From UBA60 sp964587885 (GTDB taxonomy: Archaea > Thermoplasmatota > Poseidoniia > Poseidoniales > Poseidoniaceae), in contig CAZPME010000004.1 of NCBI GenBank assembly GCA_964587885.1, positions 50,414 to 114,413 of the forward strand: DNA of 64,000 nt, written 5' to 3'. A program made the translations under genes and the position numbers. Below the pieces are notes generated by a model, which saw only the letters and a list, made by a program, of their open reading frames with translations, searched no databases and was not told the origin of the DNA. Shown here in pieces: positions 33,056 through 42,793 of this stretch (position 1 is the first letter of the stretch; every line of letters begins with the position of its first letter).

Positions 33056-34099
33056 TTAGTCCGATTGAAATAACCTACTCAAATCTAAGGGGCTCGAATC
33101 AAGGAGAACCGTTCCAGCGATGTGGATATTATCGCAGAACCCATGGCGGTAGACAATGGCGCCTTGACCCCATTCCTCGACATATCGAGCAGTTTGTTTG
33201 CTGGTTTTTTTACGCTGGAAGGAAACATCTGCACCATAGAAATGTTTGGCATCTATCCACGCTACCGGCTCACCATTGATACGCACATCATCGAGCATTA
33301 GTAAATCAGGAGTCTTCAGCGGCCGGCCATGCTGACTAGTCTGTTCCTTGACCATCTCACTCTGACGGCGAAAATTAACTCCATTGGCTTCAAACCAATC
33401 ACATAGAATATCCTCGAATAGATCAGCACGGTCGTGAGTCTCGCTCTGATCGACATTTGAGACACGGTCGGCTTCTTCGGCTTTGGTAAATTCTTCGATA
33501 TCACGCTCCGATAATCTCTTTTCGGGAGATTTCAGAGAATCCTTGATGCGTGCCTTCGACCATCCGCGTGCGGAAAGCATCGCACGGAAGGTATTGACCG
33601 GAGGTGCATCAAAACGTTGAGAGAGGTCGAGAATACCAACTCCTTCTTCGTAGAGCCGAGAAATATCCTTGGCTTGTCTTTGTAATCGATGGTGGCCGTA
33701 GACAGTTTTTTCTTGCAATAATGCTGAACGTAGGGAAAGGGCTTGGTCGATATTTATGTCACTGCCATGAAGTGAATTAGCAATATTGTCTACTCTTTCA
33801 TCGGGCAGAAATCCAAATTCACCGCGCTTGACTACTAATTTGGCTGCTTCTGCTTCAGCGGCTAAAGGAACGGGAGTATTCTCCCAAATTAATTCATGAA
33901 TTTTCGGCTCGACATCCTTTGGAAAAGCCATTGGCAGGGGTTTGCGAGAGAATCGTTCAATTGCCATAGTACGAGCGTTCACGTCAAATTCTGCATTACG
34001 CTCAATCAATGAACTACGAGGCGCTCCACCATATCGCTTCTTCTTACGCTTATTTTTGCGGCGATTAGAACTATTGCCACCGCGTTTATTCTCACTCAT
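33056..34099 (-). CDS. CDIN1 (C15orf41)-like nuclease, TPD domain
   Basis: A 347-residue protein with a very basic N-terminus (RRKNKRKKKRYGG) and a central helical region. The C-terminal domain has TPD at 263-265, then WIDAKHF with Asp 283 and Lys 285, then a GQGAIVYRHGF strand. This order matches the TPD domain of human CDIN1, a PD-(D/E)xK-type nuclease in which the TPD motif and a W-I-(D/E)-x-K element supply the active site. Archaeal relatives of this family are known. The context (polymerase and primase genes some kilobases away) gives no clear partner. Role in DNA repair or chromosome processing is inference. Confidence 0.8.
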   Translation of the reverse strand: MSENKRGGNSSNRRKNKRKKKRYGGAPRSSLIERNAEFDVNARTMAIERFSRKPLPMAFPKDVEPKIHELIWENTPVPLAAEAEAAKLVVKRGEFGFLPDERVDNIANSLHGSDINIDQALSLRSALLQEKTVYGHHRLQRQAKDISRLYEEGVGILDLSQRFDAPPVNTFRAMLSARGWSKARIKDSLKSPEKRLSERDIEEFTKAEEADRVSNVDQSETHDRADLFEDILCDWFEANGVNFRRQSEMVKEQTSQHGRPLKTPDLLMLDDVRINGEPVAWIDAKHFYGADVSFQRKKTSKQTARYVEEWGQGAIVYRHGFCDNIHIAGTVLLDSSPLDLSRLFQSD

Positions 34100-34157
34100 A
34101 AGATGCCTCGCATACTTGGCGATTGCTGGATGTTCTTGAACATAGGGCCGTCAAAGG

Positions 34158-37037
34158 TCACCCATTGCGTCGCGCAGCGATTTGTTCTGGTGTCCAACCC
34201 GCTGACAATAATTCTTCATCGCTCCATTCATCATCTTGCTCCGCGGCAGACGAATCACTCGTATCGGCCGAATCAGCTGCATCATCCGCGACGGTAGGCG
34301 CCTCTTGGGTCCCTAAACTCGTAGGCGATTGGTCTGTCGTAGAAGCCTGATTCCCGAAGGCATCGGGTTGAATTTTCATGGCCGAAACATCGGGAGTTTT
34401 ACTACCTAACCACATCACTGCACCAGCACCAAGTACGAGAATACCAACCGCCGCCGCAGCCATCATTAACATATTATCATCAAGGATTCCATCACTTGAA
34501 GACACATCATCCTCAGTTGTTGTGGAATCATCATTATTATCGCCGCCATCGGCCAAAACTTTGGTACAACCGAGAATATCAACTGCGGTATTTGCAGGGG
34601 TGGTGGGACATTGGTCTTGGTCATCCTTGACTCCATCACCATCGCTATCACGCTGAGAATCTGAGCAACCATCGGCATCAATATCATCACCCATTGTTGT
34701 TTTGTCACAGTTATCATTTACATCGTTGATACCATCGTTATCGTCATCTTCGTCTTCGCTCAAATCATTACATCCATCCGTATCCCAGTCTTGGCCAACA
34801 CCATGTTTTGAGATTCCAAGCGGGCAATTATCGACAGTGTCATTGTAGCCATCGCCATCATCATCATCGTCTTCGACAGAATCTTTACACCCATCACTAT
34901 CGTGGTCGGTCGCGAGGTCTGCAGTCCATTCAATCGCCCCATCTGGGCAATCATCTGACAGGTCGGGAATGCCATCACTATCGTCATCATTATCTTCAAT
35001 ATCGTCGCGACAACCGTCGCCATCATTGTCACTATCGGCGTTTGAGACCCAATTAGTAGCACCTTCGGGACATGAATCATAGCCGTTGGCGATTCCATCC
35101 TCATCCTTGTCATCATCACAGATGTCACCGATTCCATCACCATCCATGTCTTCTTGGCCAATATTGGATAAGTTAGCACAGTTGTCGAGTTGGTCGACTA
35201 AACCATCGCCATCGGTATCAATATCTTCACAGCCATTACTATCTTCATCGTTGCTAGTATTGGAAAGCCAACCGACAGGGCCCTTTGCGCAATCATCACT
35301 AGTATCATTCACGCCATCATTGTCATCATCGCCATCTTCTGCTGCATCAAGGCAGCCATCACCGTCGTGGTCAGAATTCTCATCTGAGAACCATCCACTC
35401 TGACCTATCTCGCAATCATCATCATCGTTGAGAACTCCGTCGTCATCGATGTCATCATCACAAGCATCTCCTTCTCCATCACCATCATAATCGTCTTGTG
35501 GTGGATTGACGATTGAAGGACAGTTATCAGCGCCATCAGTAATACCATCGCCATCTAAATCTTTGGAATATCCCCAAATTGCAAAATCAGTCGCACCAAT
35601 ACTGGTATTTTGTGCACCTGAAAAAGTTGCAGTATTTCTATAATTGACTGCGCTTATTGGCGAGATAGAAGCCGATAGGGCGATGGCGATACCAGCATCA
35701 TCACCTGATCCACCAGCTGACAGACCCCAATCCCAAATACCGTCACTACCCATTTGTGCGAGCAAAATATCATCTCCACCGTTGGTGGAAATATTTTCTG
35801 TGCCGATGGTAAAGGTGCTAGACATCTTGCCGATAAGCAATAGATCATCATCAGTGGTCATTGTTGCCCCTTCAATCGATTCATAACCACTACCGCCAGC
35901 ACTTGAAACAGCACTCCAATTGCCATCTGTGGCCGAGGTGGCTAGAAATAAGTCGAACCAACCATTGCTGACCACATAGGTGCCGTTACCAAAGGTTGCA
36001 GTGTCTTGGTAAGCACCGTAAGTGAATACTGTACCAGTGCTATTGACTATGCATCCATTGCCCCAATCATCATTTGTCCCACCAGCGCTGTAGCTCCAGT
36101 CCCATGAGCCATTACTGGCAACACTAGCTAACATCACATCAGACCCACCAGCACTTGAAATTAACTCAGGGTGAAGAATTGCGTCCCCCAAGAACGAAGC
36201 GGTGACATATAATTCATCACTTGGACCTAAACAAAGTCCACCAAACGGTTCAAACCCCGTTGTCCCCCCACCGAGGGCATCAAGTCCCCATTCCCAAACT
36301 TGGGCACTGGATAACTTGGCAACTGCCAGGGAATAAGTATCATCTCCAGCGGGCAATGTGTCGGAACCAATAGTCATTATCCCCTTGAAAAGTAGTGAAA
36401 TGTAGGCGCTATCATTTGAATCAATGACGATGTCTAAGACTATTTCATCTTGAACCGTCCCCATTGCTTCTACCCATTGCCACACTCCACTCTTGCTTAA
36501 TTTAGCGACAAAGGCGTTTCCTTCGTCATTGTCTTGGCCTTTGCTGAGTGCTGGCAGTCCGTCTAGTGTCATCGAACATGTTTGTCCAGCACTACCAGAG
36601 CAAAAGAGACCTGTAACCAAAATATCACCGTTACTATCAAGGGCAATTCCGGAGATTGAATCGGCCCCAATATCTGATCCACCACCAACAACCCAATCCC
36701 ACGTTCCATTAGTGTGGGCGTGGGCGACGAAGAAATCCTCATCATTTTGAAAGCCAGTGGCCTGCAGACCCTCTTCGCCGACCGTTATAGACGACATATA
36801 ATTACCAGCAACAAAAATTGAGCCGTCGTCAGAAACCGCGATATCGGTAACTAGATCGTCCTCAAACCCCCCAGCTGATAGTGACCAAGAAAGGGCTGAT
36901 CGGGCACTCGAAGAAGACGAATGCGTGCCTTTATTCAGAGAATCTTCTTCTTGGGCGAAGTCAAGAACCATCGCCCAAGCGGTGCTAGTTAAAGTGAATG
37001 CAATCAAGAGATTTAGCAATATAGTGCGCTTTTGCAT
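34158..37037 (-). CDS. Large secreted, membrane-anchored protein with SBBP-like and TSP3-like repeats
   Basis: About 960 residues. An N-terminal signal segment (TILLNLLIAFTLTSTAWA) is followed by roughly nine beta-propeller-type repeats of about 50 residues (WDWVVGGGSD, WSLSAGGFEDD, each with GGS/GGF turns) to about residue 490. Then come many Asp-rich TSP3-like repeats (DxDGDGxxDxxDNC) to about 826. A Thr/Asp-rich linker, one membrane span near 855-880, and a short acidic cytoplasmic tail follow. TSP3 repeats bind calcium and form rigid stalks. The protein is probably a cell-surface adhesin or sensor. The start could be ATG 37067; 37037 fits a shorter signal peptide. Confidence 0.8.
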   Translation of the reverse strand: MQKRTILLNLLIAFTLTSTAWAMVLDFAQEEDSLNKGTHSSSSSARSALSWSLSAGGFEDDLVTDIAVSDDGSIFVAGNYMSSITVGEEGLQATGFQNDEDFFVAHAHTNGTWDWVVGGGSDIGADSISGIALDSNGDILVTGLFCSGSAGQTCSMTLDGLPALSKGQDNDEGNAFVAKLSKSGVWQWVEAMGTVQDEIVLDIVIDSNDSAYISLLFKGIMTIGSDTLPAGDDTYSLAVAKLSSAQVWEWGLDALGGGTTGFEPFGGLCLGPSDELYVTASFLGDAILHPELISSAGGSDVMLASVASNGSWDWSYSAGGTNDDWGNGCIVNSTGTVFTYGAYQDTATFGNGTYVVSNGWFDLFLATSATDGNWSAVSSAGGSGYESIEGATMTTDDDLLLIGKMSSTFTIGTENISTNGGDDILLAQMGSDGIWDWGLSAGGSGDDAGIAIALSASISPISAVNYRNTATFSGAQNTSIGATDFAIWGYSKDLDGDGITDGADNCPSIVNPPQDDYDGDGEGDACDDDIDDDGVLNDDDDCEIGQSGWFSDENSDHDGDGCLDAAEDGDDDNDGVNDTSDDCAKGPVGWLSNTSNDEDSNGCEDIDTDGDGLVDQLDNCANLSNIGQEDMDGDGIGDICDDDKDEDGIANGYDSCPEGATNWVSNADSDNDGDGCRDDIEDNDDDSDGIPDLSDDCPDGAIEWTADLATDHDSDGCKDSVEDDDDDGDGYNDTVDNCPLGISKHGVGQDWDTDGCNDLSEDEDDDNDGINDVNDNCDKTTMGDDIDADGCSDSQRDSDGDGVKDDQDQCPTTPANTAVDILGCTKVLADGGDNNDDSTTTEDDVSSSDGILDDNMLMMAAAAVGILVLGAGAVMWLGSKTPDVSAMKIQPDAFGNQASTTDQSPTSLGTQEAPTVADDAADSADTSDSSAAEQDDEWSDEELLSAGWTPEQIAARRNG

Positions 37038-37101
37038 GAATGGGGCGACAACTTCCTCCCCTATCAATCAATTCCGCACAAGAATCGTCGTAATATTACC
37101 C

Positions 37102-39921
37102 TTATTCGAAGTTTATACTAGGCTTGAGGGGGAATGCAGAAGATCCACGGCCACCAATATCTTCACCCTGGCCAAATTGCCATACGGCAAAATTTTGCAG
37201 GTCTAATTCTTGGCAAATGAAATTGGAATTAGCGGCGAGGATAGTCGCCTCGTCGAGATTTCCGAGCAATAATGAACGTTCTTCATCCGACCATTTGAAT
37301 ACTTGAGGTAGCATTTTCTTATTCCAAAAAGAAACAACATTGCCTTTTTCTTCACCTTGGGCATAAGGTTTAGCAACCAAAACTTTCTGGAATTTTTTGA
37401 CATTACCACCATCGCCAATAAAGCGCAAGGCAGAAATCGCCAAATCAATCTTCCACTCATCACTGGTTTGTACGATTGCGGTGGTGGGCGGTTGGCCGAG
37501 ATGGCGCTCAGCCATTCGCTTCGTATTGCGGGCTGAATCAAGGAACATTCGCAAATAAACTTCACCGGCCAAAATCGCCAAATCATCTTCAACAGGCGTG
37601 GCTAAGTCTTCAGGCATTATTCGTGCCGAGTTGAGCCCAGCACCATTAGCCATTGACCACCACTCTTCGGCTAGGTGTGGAGTTGCAGTCTGCAACATGT
37701 AGCACCAATTTTCTAATATCATCTTACCGATAATTGGATTTTCACCACCGCGTCGAGAATACCAATTGAGGTCTTTGACCAATTCATAATGACTAATTTC
37801 AACCGCTCGACGCAAGTCGGCTTGATCCATAGCATCCATCCACGCTCTCATTTGTTGGCGCATACGAGCAATTATCCATGCATCAGCAGATGATTCCCCT
37901 CCTTGCCATTTTGATATTGTTTCTGGTATTCCATGCAGTAAGTTGACCTGTCGCCACGCAGCCAAAACCCCTTCATCCGACCAATCCATGCCTGCTTCGG
38001 GTTGAGCGGCAAAAAGGATGAACAAGCGAACAGTATCTGCGCCATAATTGCTTACCAATTGTTCTGGACTTACTGTATTTCCTAATGATTTTGACATCTT
38101 GGCTGAACGCATTCCCAAGGTGTTGCCACACTCGGGGCAGTCTTTACCCTCAAAGTCGGCGTGATAGGTTATTGCGCAGGGTTGGCAATATGGGGCTGGT
38201 TTGTTAACCATGCCTTGGCAGAGTAAAGTTTGGAACGGCTCGTCGTGTGAGTGTAGTCCAATATCACGTAATGCCTTAGTCCAAAATCGAGCATAAATCA
38301 AATGCATTTGCGCATGTTCAATCCCGCCGCAATAGAAATCGACATTCATCCAATAATCAGCAACTTCTGCATCGAAACAAGCAGCATCATTCAACGCGTC
38401 GCAATAGCGTAGAAAATACCACGAAGAATCCACAAATGTGTCCATAGTATCGGTTTCACGATGCGCTGCCCCGCCACAATTAGGACATGATACTTCACAG
38501 AATGTTGGCGAAGTCTCAAGCGGATTACCATGACCAGTAAACTCGACATCATCAGGCAAGAGAACTGGTAATTCTTCAATAGGGACTGGTACTGCACCGC
38601 AACTATCACAGTGGATGATGGGAATTGGCGTTCCCCAATAGCGTTGGCGAGAAATCAACCAATCGCGAATTTTCCATTGTACTGTGCCTGTGCCACTTTG
38701 ACATGTATCTAGTGCCTCGATAACCGCCCGTTTAGCATCTTCACCAGCCTTACCATCAAAACCTTCGATGGGGGAATTAATCATCTCACCATAGCCCTCG
38801 AAAGCCATCTTGAGTTCACCGCCATCACTCCCATCGCTGAGAACTTGACGAATTGGAATACCATAGGTCTTGGCGAAATCAAAATCTCGCTGGTCATGAG
38901 CGGGGACTGCCATTACCGCACCGGTCCCGTAGGATGCAATTACGAAATTTCCAATCCATATTGGCACTTTTTCTCCAGTTAGTGGATTGATAGCGAGGTG
39001 ATTTGTTGGGACTCCGACTTTTTGTTTGAGCATTCCCCGATCGAAATCCGACATGGCGACGACCTCATCACGCATTTTTCGCCATGCATCCTCATTTTCA
39101 CTACCGGCAACTAATTGTTCGGCGAGTGGATGTTCGGGGGCGAGGGTGACAAAAGTCACACCGAAAATAGTGTCAGGGCGAGTGGTGAAAGCCGAGATTT
39201 CCTCATCACTATTAGCGATAGGAAAACGAATCATCGCTCCTTCAGAGCGACCAATCCAATCCCGTTGAAGTGATTTCACGTGTTCGGGATAATCAATGAC
39301 TTCAAGGTCGTCGAGCAATTCTTGCGAGTAATCGGTGATTTTGAGAAACCATTGGCTCATATCTCTTTGAATTACTTCCGAGGAGCACCTCCAACAGCGG
39401 CCATTTTTCACCTGTTCATTGGCTAGGACAGTATCACAATCTGTACACCAATTGACCGGCGCATAGCGCCGTTCAGCCAAACCGCGGTCAAGAAATTGGA
39501 GGAAAAACCATTGATTCCAGCGATAATATTGGGGGTCGTGACTCATCACTTTGCGGCGCCAATCATATGAAAATCCCATCCGCATGAATTGTTCAGTAAT
39601 ACTGGCCATATTCCGATTAGTTATTTCACGCGGATGACCACCTTCTGCGATAGCGGCATTTTCAGCCGGCATTCCAAATGAATCAAATCCCATTGGATAG
39701 AGGACATTGAAGCCGCGGGTGCGTTTATATCGCGCCATTGCGTCTCCGATGCTATAATTGCGAACATGACCCATGTGCATTTTTCCACTTGGATAAGGGT
39801 ACATTTCCATGGTGTAGAACTTGGGCTGACCAATCTCAACTTGGGCGGAAAAAATCTCGGCCGAATCCCATTCACCTTGCCAATACGGTTCGCGTACTGC
39901 GGGATTCCATTCCATCAACAT
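37102..39921 (-). CDS. leuS: Leucyl-tRNA synthetase, bacterial type
   Basis: Class I synthetase charging tRNA-Leu. The HIGH motif appears in YPYPSGKMHMGHVRNYSIGD and the KMSKS motif in RSAKMSKSLGNTVSP. The CP1 editing domain has TTRPDTIFGVTFVTLAPEHP. A zinc module (CTDC ... CWRC) precedes it, and a second pair, CPNC, follows. The wording of these motifs is that of bacterial LeuRS, not of the archaeal/eukaryotic form (which has a different HIGH context and CP1 position). At 939 residues it is near bacterial length but with extra C-terminal sequence. Start at 39921 or 39915. Confidence 0.93.
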   Translation of the reverse strand: MLMEWNPAVREPYWQGEWDSAEIFSAQVEIGQPKFYTMEMYPYPSGKMHMGHVRNYSIGDAMARYKRTRGFNVLYPMGFDSFGMPAENAAIAEGGHPREITNRNMASITEQFMRMGFSYDWRRKVMSHDPQYYRWNQWFFLQFLDRGLAERRYAPVNWCTDCDTVLANEQVKNGRCWRCSSEVIQRDMSQWFLKITDYSQELLDDLEVIDYPEHVKSLQRDWIGRSEGAMIRFPIANSDEEISAFTTRPDTIFGVTFVTLAPEHPLAEQLVAGSENEDAWRKMRDEVVAMSDFDRGMLKQKVGVPTNHLAINPLTGEKVPIWIGNFVIASYGTGAVMAVPAHDQRDFDFAKTYGIPIRQVLSDGSDGGELKMAFEGYGEMINSPIEGFDGKAGEDAKRAVIEALDTCQSGTGTVQWKIRDWLISRQRYWGTPIPIIHCDSCGAVPVPIEELPVLLPDDVEFTGHGNPLETSPTFCEVSCPNCGGAAHRETDTMDTFVDSSWYFLRYCDALNDAACFDAEVADYWMNVDFYCGGIEHAQMHLIYARFWTKALRDIGLHSHDEPFQTLLCQGMVNKPAPYCQPCAITYHADFEGKDCPECGNTLGMRSAKMSKSLGNTVSPEQLVSNYGADTVRLFILFAAQPEAGMDWSDEGVLAAWRQVNLLHGIPETISKWQGGESSADAWIIARMRQQMRAWMDAMDQADLRRAVEISHYELVKDLNWYSRRGGENPIIGKMILENWCYMLQTATPHLAEEWWSMANGAGLNSARIMPEDLATPVEDDLAILAGEVYLRMFLDSARNTKRMAERHLGQPPTTAIVQTSDEWKIDLAISALRFIGDGGNVKKFQKVLVAKPYAQGEEKGNVVSFWNKKMLPQVFKWSDEERSLLLGNLDEATILAANSNFICQELDLQNFAVWQFGQGEDIGGRGSSAFPLKPSINFE

Positions 39922-39963
39922 CACCTATTACAGAGACCCTGTTGGAGTGCCCAGCGATAACAG

Positions 39964-39980
39964 CCGTTTGAATCAAACGG
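39964..39980. promoter_or_regulatory. 7-bp inverted repeat upstream of leuS
   Basis: CCGTTTG at 39964-39970 and CAAACGG at 39974-39980 are exact inverted repeats with a three-base spacer. It lies between two minus-strand genes, 43 bases upstream of the leuS start and 30 bases after the stop of the sensor gene. Without a T-run on either side, an operator or transcript leader element is as likely as a terminator. Confidence 0.35.
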
Positions 39981-40010
39981 TTAGTCAGCCCTTCAATGGA
40001 GTGAGAATAC

Positions 40011-42713
40011 TCAAATTTGATTGAGTAGGAAAACTGCTTCTTTAGTTAACTTGTAGCGATTCTTAAGGCCGGATTTATTCTTTTCTATCAAGCCATATTT
40101 TTGCAAAGTGCGCAAATGATGACTGATCAATTGTTGACTACGCTCTAACCGTTCAGCTAAATCTTTCTGGGTCGGATATGTCCCCAATTGTCCATCGTTA
40201 TCAAGAAGAGTGAGAATCTTACCTTGAAGGGAATTAGGGTCAGGGCTAAGGGCTGGTATCGGTAATTCATCAGCAGGAGTATCAGCATTGATAGTTGCTG
40301 GGTAAAAGCGCATCAAACGCCCATCTTTACGGCGCCAAATTGCCTCCTCCTCATTGAGAACTTTGAGATGGTGGGTGATTTGGCCATTGCTCATATCCAA
40401 GGCCGCCATCAATGCCCGGAAGTGACAACCAGGATTTGCAGTAAGATAACCCATCAAGCGGCCACGTTGGTACTTGCCATCACTAGTCTCATGGGTCCGG
40501 CCGACAAGGCCGATGAAGGCCAAGCCAACTTGGGTTAGAGGAATGCGCCAAGATTCGTTACTCACAATTCCAACCATTAGTAATCCGAGTAATGAAGTTG
40601 AGGCCACAACTGCGATAGCAGTTGGCATTACTTCTTCTAATTGAATATTTGATTCACTTTCAGCAGCAGTTTCTTCGGTGGTTGAACTTGTGGATGATTC
40701 ATCTGGTAATACTGATTCATGCAAGACCTCAATTACTGCAACTCCATTTTCCCATTGCATGCAGTCTGGGGAAAAATTTGAATCTTCGACCACAGAATAT
40801 GTTCCGACAGTATTCGGTTGGGGAACCCAAGGATAGACAGCCGTAGCATCGACCAAGAGACTCATTTGCCCCCCAGCATTGAGCATCCAACATCCGCCTG
40901 ACTCAGTGGTGACGTACTTCCATGTACCCGAAAGAGTATCTGGGCTAGTTACGTTGGCATTGTCACTGGAGTTAAAACCGGTTGAATTTTCGATGGCTAT
41001 ATTTTCCTCAATCAATGGCCATGTAAATTGATGTTGTAATTCAGTTGCTGGAAGAGAGTTAATGCGGAAAATGAGGAGATACTGACCATCTTGTATGGCC
41101 GCTCCAGAAGCATCTCGCATCAGCATTGTAAAGTGAGAATAGTTTACTTCAGCATTGGGTGAAATGCGCAAACGTTCATTCGGCTCGGCTCCACACCATG
41201 TCTCCAATTGAGCCATGTTCGCCGAGGTGCTGCTATCGATTAGTTGGACACTGAGCCGGCATGGTGCGACCCATTGCAAGTCAAGCACGTCGGCATCATT
41301 ATTCAATGAAATAGAGATATTCAAATCATCGTTATCCATGCTAATGCTCGGTTGTGAGAAAGAGAATTGTTGTGTTACTTCACCACCTGAAGGCGCAGCT
41401 GTCGCAAGGCAGGCGATTCCCCTACCATCATCACTATGAAAGAACTCGGTGGTTGATCGCACACGAAATTCGGGAACATCTACTACTACTGTATAGGCGC
41501 CCGTGGTCAAACCACAACCTGTCCTATCAATAAGCGGCCAATCTGCATGACTTACAGAAAAATCATCATCAGGCTCAAGGTAATGGTCGATATCCAAACT
41601 GCGGCAATCTCGACCATCACGGGTATCATAGACGATTTCCCCATCTAAATTGATGACGAAAACTTCAATCCGGCAAATCGATGTAAATGATGCGGTAATA
41701 GCCTCATCACCAGTATTGGTTAATACTCCTGAAAAGCCAAGCGTTTCACCACTACTGGTTTGCATCATCCCGTTTTCACCGACTTCAGCACTCATGATTA
41801 CATTGGGATGAAGTGGAGAGTTGGGGCCGCTAAGATTGGTATTCTCACTTAATCCGAGATTGAGATATTGAACGGTACTGCGTGCATATTGACTACGGTC
41901 AGGCCAGCCAATTTCTATGACAATTTCACCACTTTGTGCTTCATCACCACTATCGGCGAAAAAGTCCCACTCAAGCCACTGGTAATCTCGCATTTGAGCA
42001 GCGCCATATGTTGCACCCGCCATTCCCCCATCACAAGCCAGATTGGTAAGTCTGTCAGTAAGAATAACTTCGTTTTGACTGGCAGTAAAGCGCAGGCGGC
42101 AATCGGGATCAGAGAATTGGTTAATTTCTTCTTGGCCTGTGTTGAATAAGCGTAACTTGGTGAACAAACTTTCAGCACTAGTGAAGGTTCCTGCTGGAGA
42201 TTGTGCAGTTATCAGCCCCATCTCTAATTCAGGTGCAACATCGACTGGTGCTTGCCATAATACTGATAGGTTGGTTGAGAGATTGGTGTCGGGAATTGAT
42301 ACGACTATGGATAGTGGCCCCGAAGGCAAGTAGTCATCATCAGCTGTGGTGAAATCCCATGATAACTCAGCCCAATCAATTACTTCTCCAGCGGAAAAAT
42401 CGGTGCCACGACTTTGTTGGCGACAACCCGCATCATCTAGTCCATCATAGAGCAATGTACCACTTTGTGAATATGCTGAAAGAATGGCAGGGCATGATGG
42501 ATTACTAACCAATTCATCCGCTTGTCCTGCATTGGTAATTGTTACGCTAATATTGAGGGCATCACCCGCTACATACCACTCCTGTTGTGGCTGGGAATCA
42601 ATATTAGCCTGTACAGAAAAATTTTCTGCTTCAGTCGCACTTGTCAGTGCCGGAAGTGAAGCTAGCATCAAAGCACAAAGCGCTAGAGCGTAGACCCTGC
42701 GGTCAAGACGCAT
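40011..42713 (-). CDS. Membrane-tethered regulator: four extracellular repeats, one TM, two cytosolic winged helices
   Basis: About 900 residues with a signal peptide (YALALCALMLASLPALTSA). Four extracellular repeats of about 110 residues follow, each with a Cys pair 21-22 residues apart, for example NPSCPAILSAYSQS to DAGC, DPDCRLRF to LAC, TSICRIEVF to GRDC, and VAPCRLSVQL to ETWC. The repeats resemble BsuPI or Ig-like domains. An acidic Ser/Thr linker and one membrane span near 694-718 lead to two winged-helix domains at about 745-810 (GRLMGYLTANPGCHFRALMA) and 828-895 (YPTQKDLAERLERSQQLISH). It probably senses an outside signal and controls transcription directly. The targets are unknown. 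The ATG at 42713 is chosen by the signal peptide. Confidence 0.82.
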   Translation of the reverse strand: MRLDRRVYALALCALMLASLPALTSATEAENFSVQANIDSQPQQEWYVAGDALNISVTITNAGQADELVSNPSCPAILSAYSQSGTLLYDGLDDAGCRQQSRGTDFSAGEVIDWAELSWDFTTADDDYLPSGPLSIVVSIPDTNLSTNLSVLWQAPVDVAPELEMGLITAQSPAGTFTSAESLFTKLRLFNTGQEEINQFSDPDCRLRFTASQNEVILTDRLTNLACDGGMAGATYGAAQMRDYQWLEWDFFADSGDEAQSGEIVIEIGWPDRSQYARSTVQYLNLGLSENTNLSGPNSPLHPNVIMSAEVGENGMMQTSSGETLGFSGVLTNTGDEAITASFTSICRIEVFVINLDGEIVYDTRDGRDCRSLDIDHYLEPDDDFSVSHADWPLIDRTGCGLTTGAYTVVVDVPEFRVRSTTEFFHSDDGRGIACLATAAPSGGEVTQQFSFSQPSISMDNDDLNISISLNNDADVLDLQWVAPCRLSVQLIDSSTSANMAQLETWCGAEPNERLRISPNAEVNYSHFTMLMRDASGAAIQDGQYLLIFRINSLPATELQHQFTWPLIEENIAIENSTGFNSSDNANVTSPDTLSGTWKYVTTESGGCWMLNAGGQMSLLVDATAVYPWVPQPNTVGTYSVVEDSNFSPDCMQWENGVAVIEVLHESVLPDESSTSSTTEETAAESESNIQLEEVMPTAIAVVASTSLLGLLMVGIVSNESWRIPLTQVGLAFIGLVGRTHETSDGKYQRGRLMGYLTANPGCHFRALMAALDMSNGQITHHLKVLNEEEAIWRRKDGRLMRFYPATINADTPADELPIPALSPDPNSLQGKILTLLDNDGQLGTYPTQKDLAERLERSQQLISHHLRTLQKYGLIEKNKSGLKNRYKLTKEAVFLLNQI

Positions 42714-42793
42714 ATTACTCGCGGTAGCACCGTTCACGGCAGGGGATAGGATGACTTCCTTTAGAAGACATACGGTACGTGGCATTTGTGTAG

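Noticed and set aside
34466..35403. Several Met- or Ser-rich frames on both strands within the TSP3 region
   Set aside because: They are shifted-frame translations of the Asp-repeat DNA.
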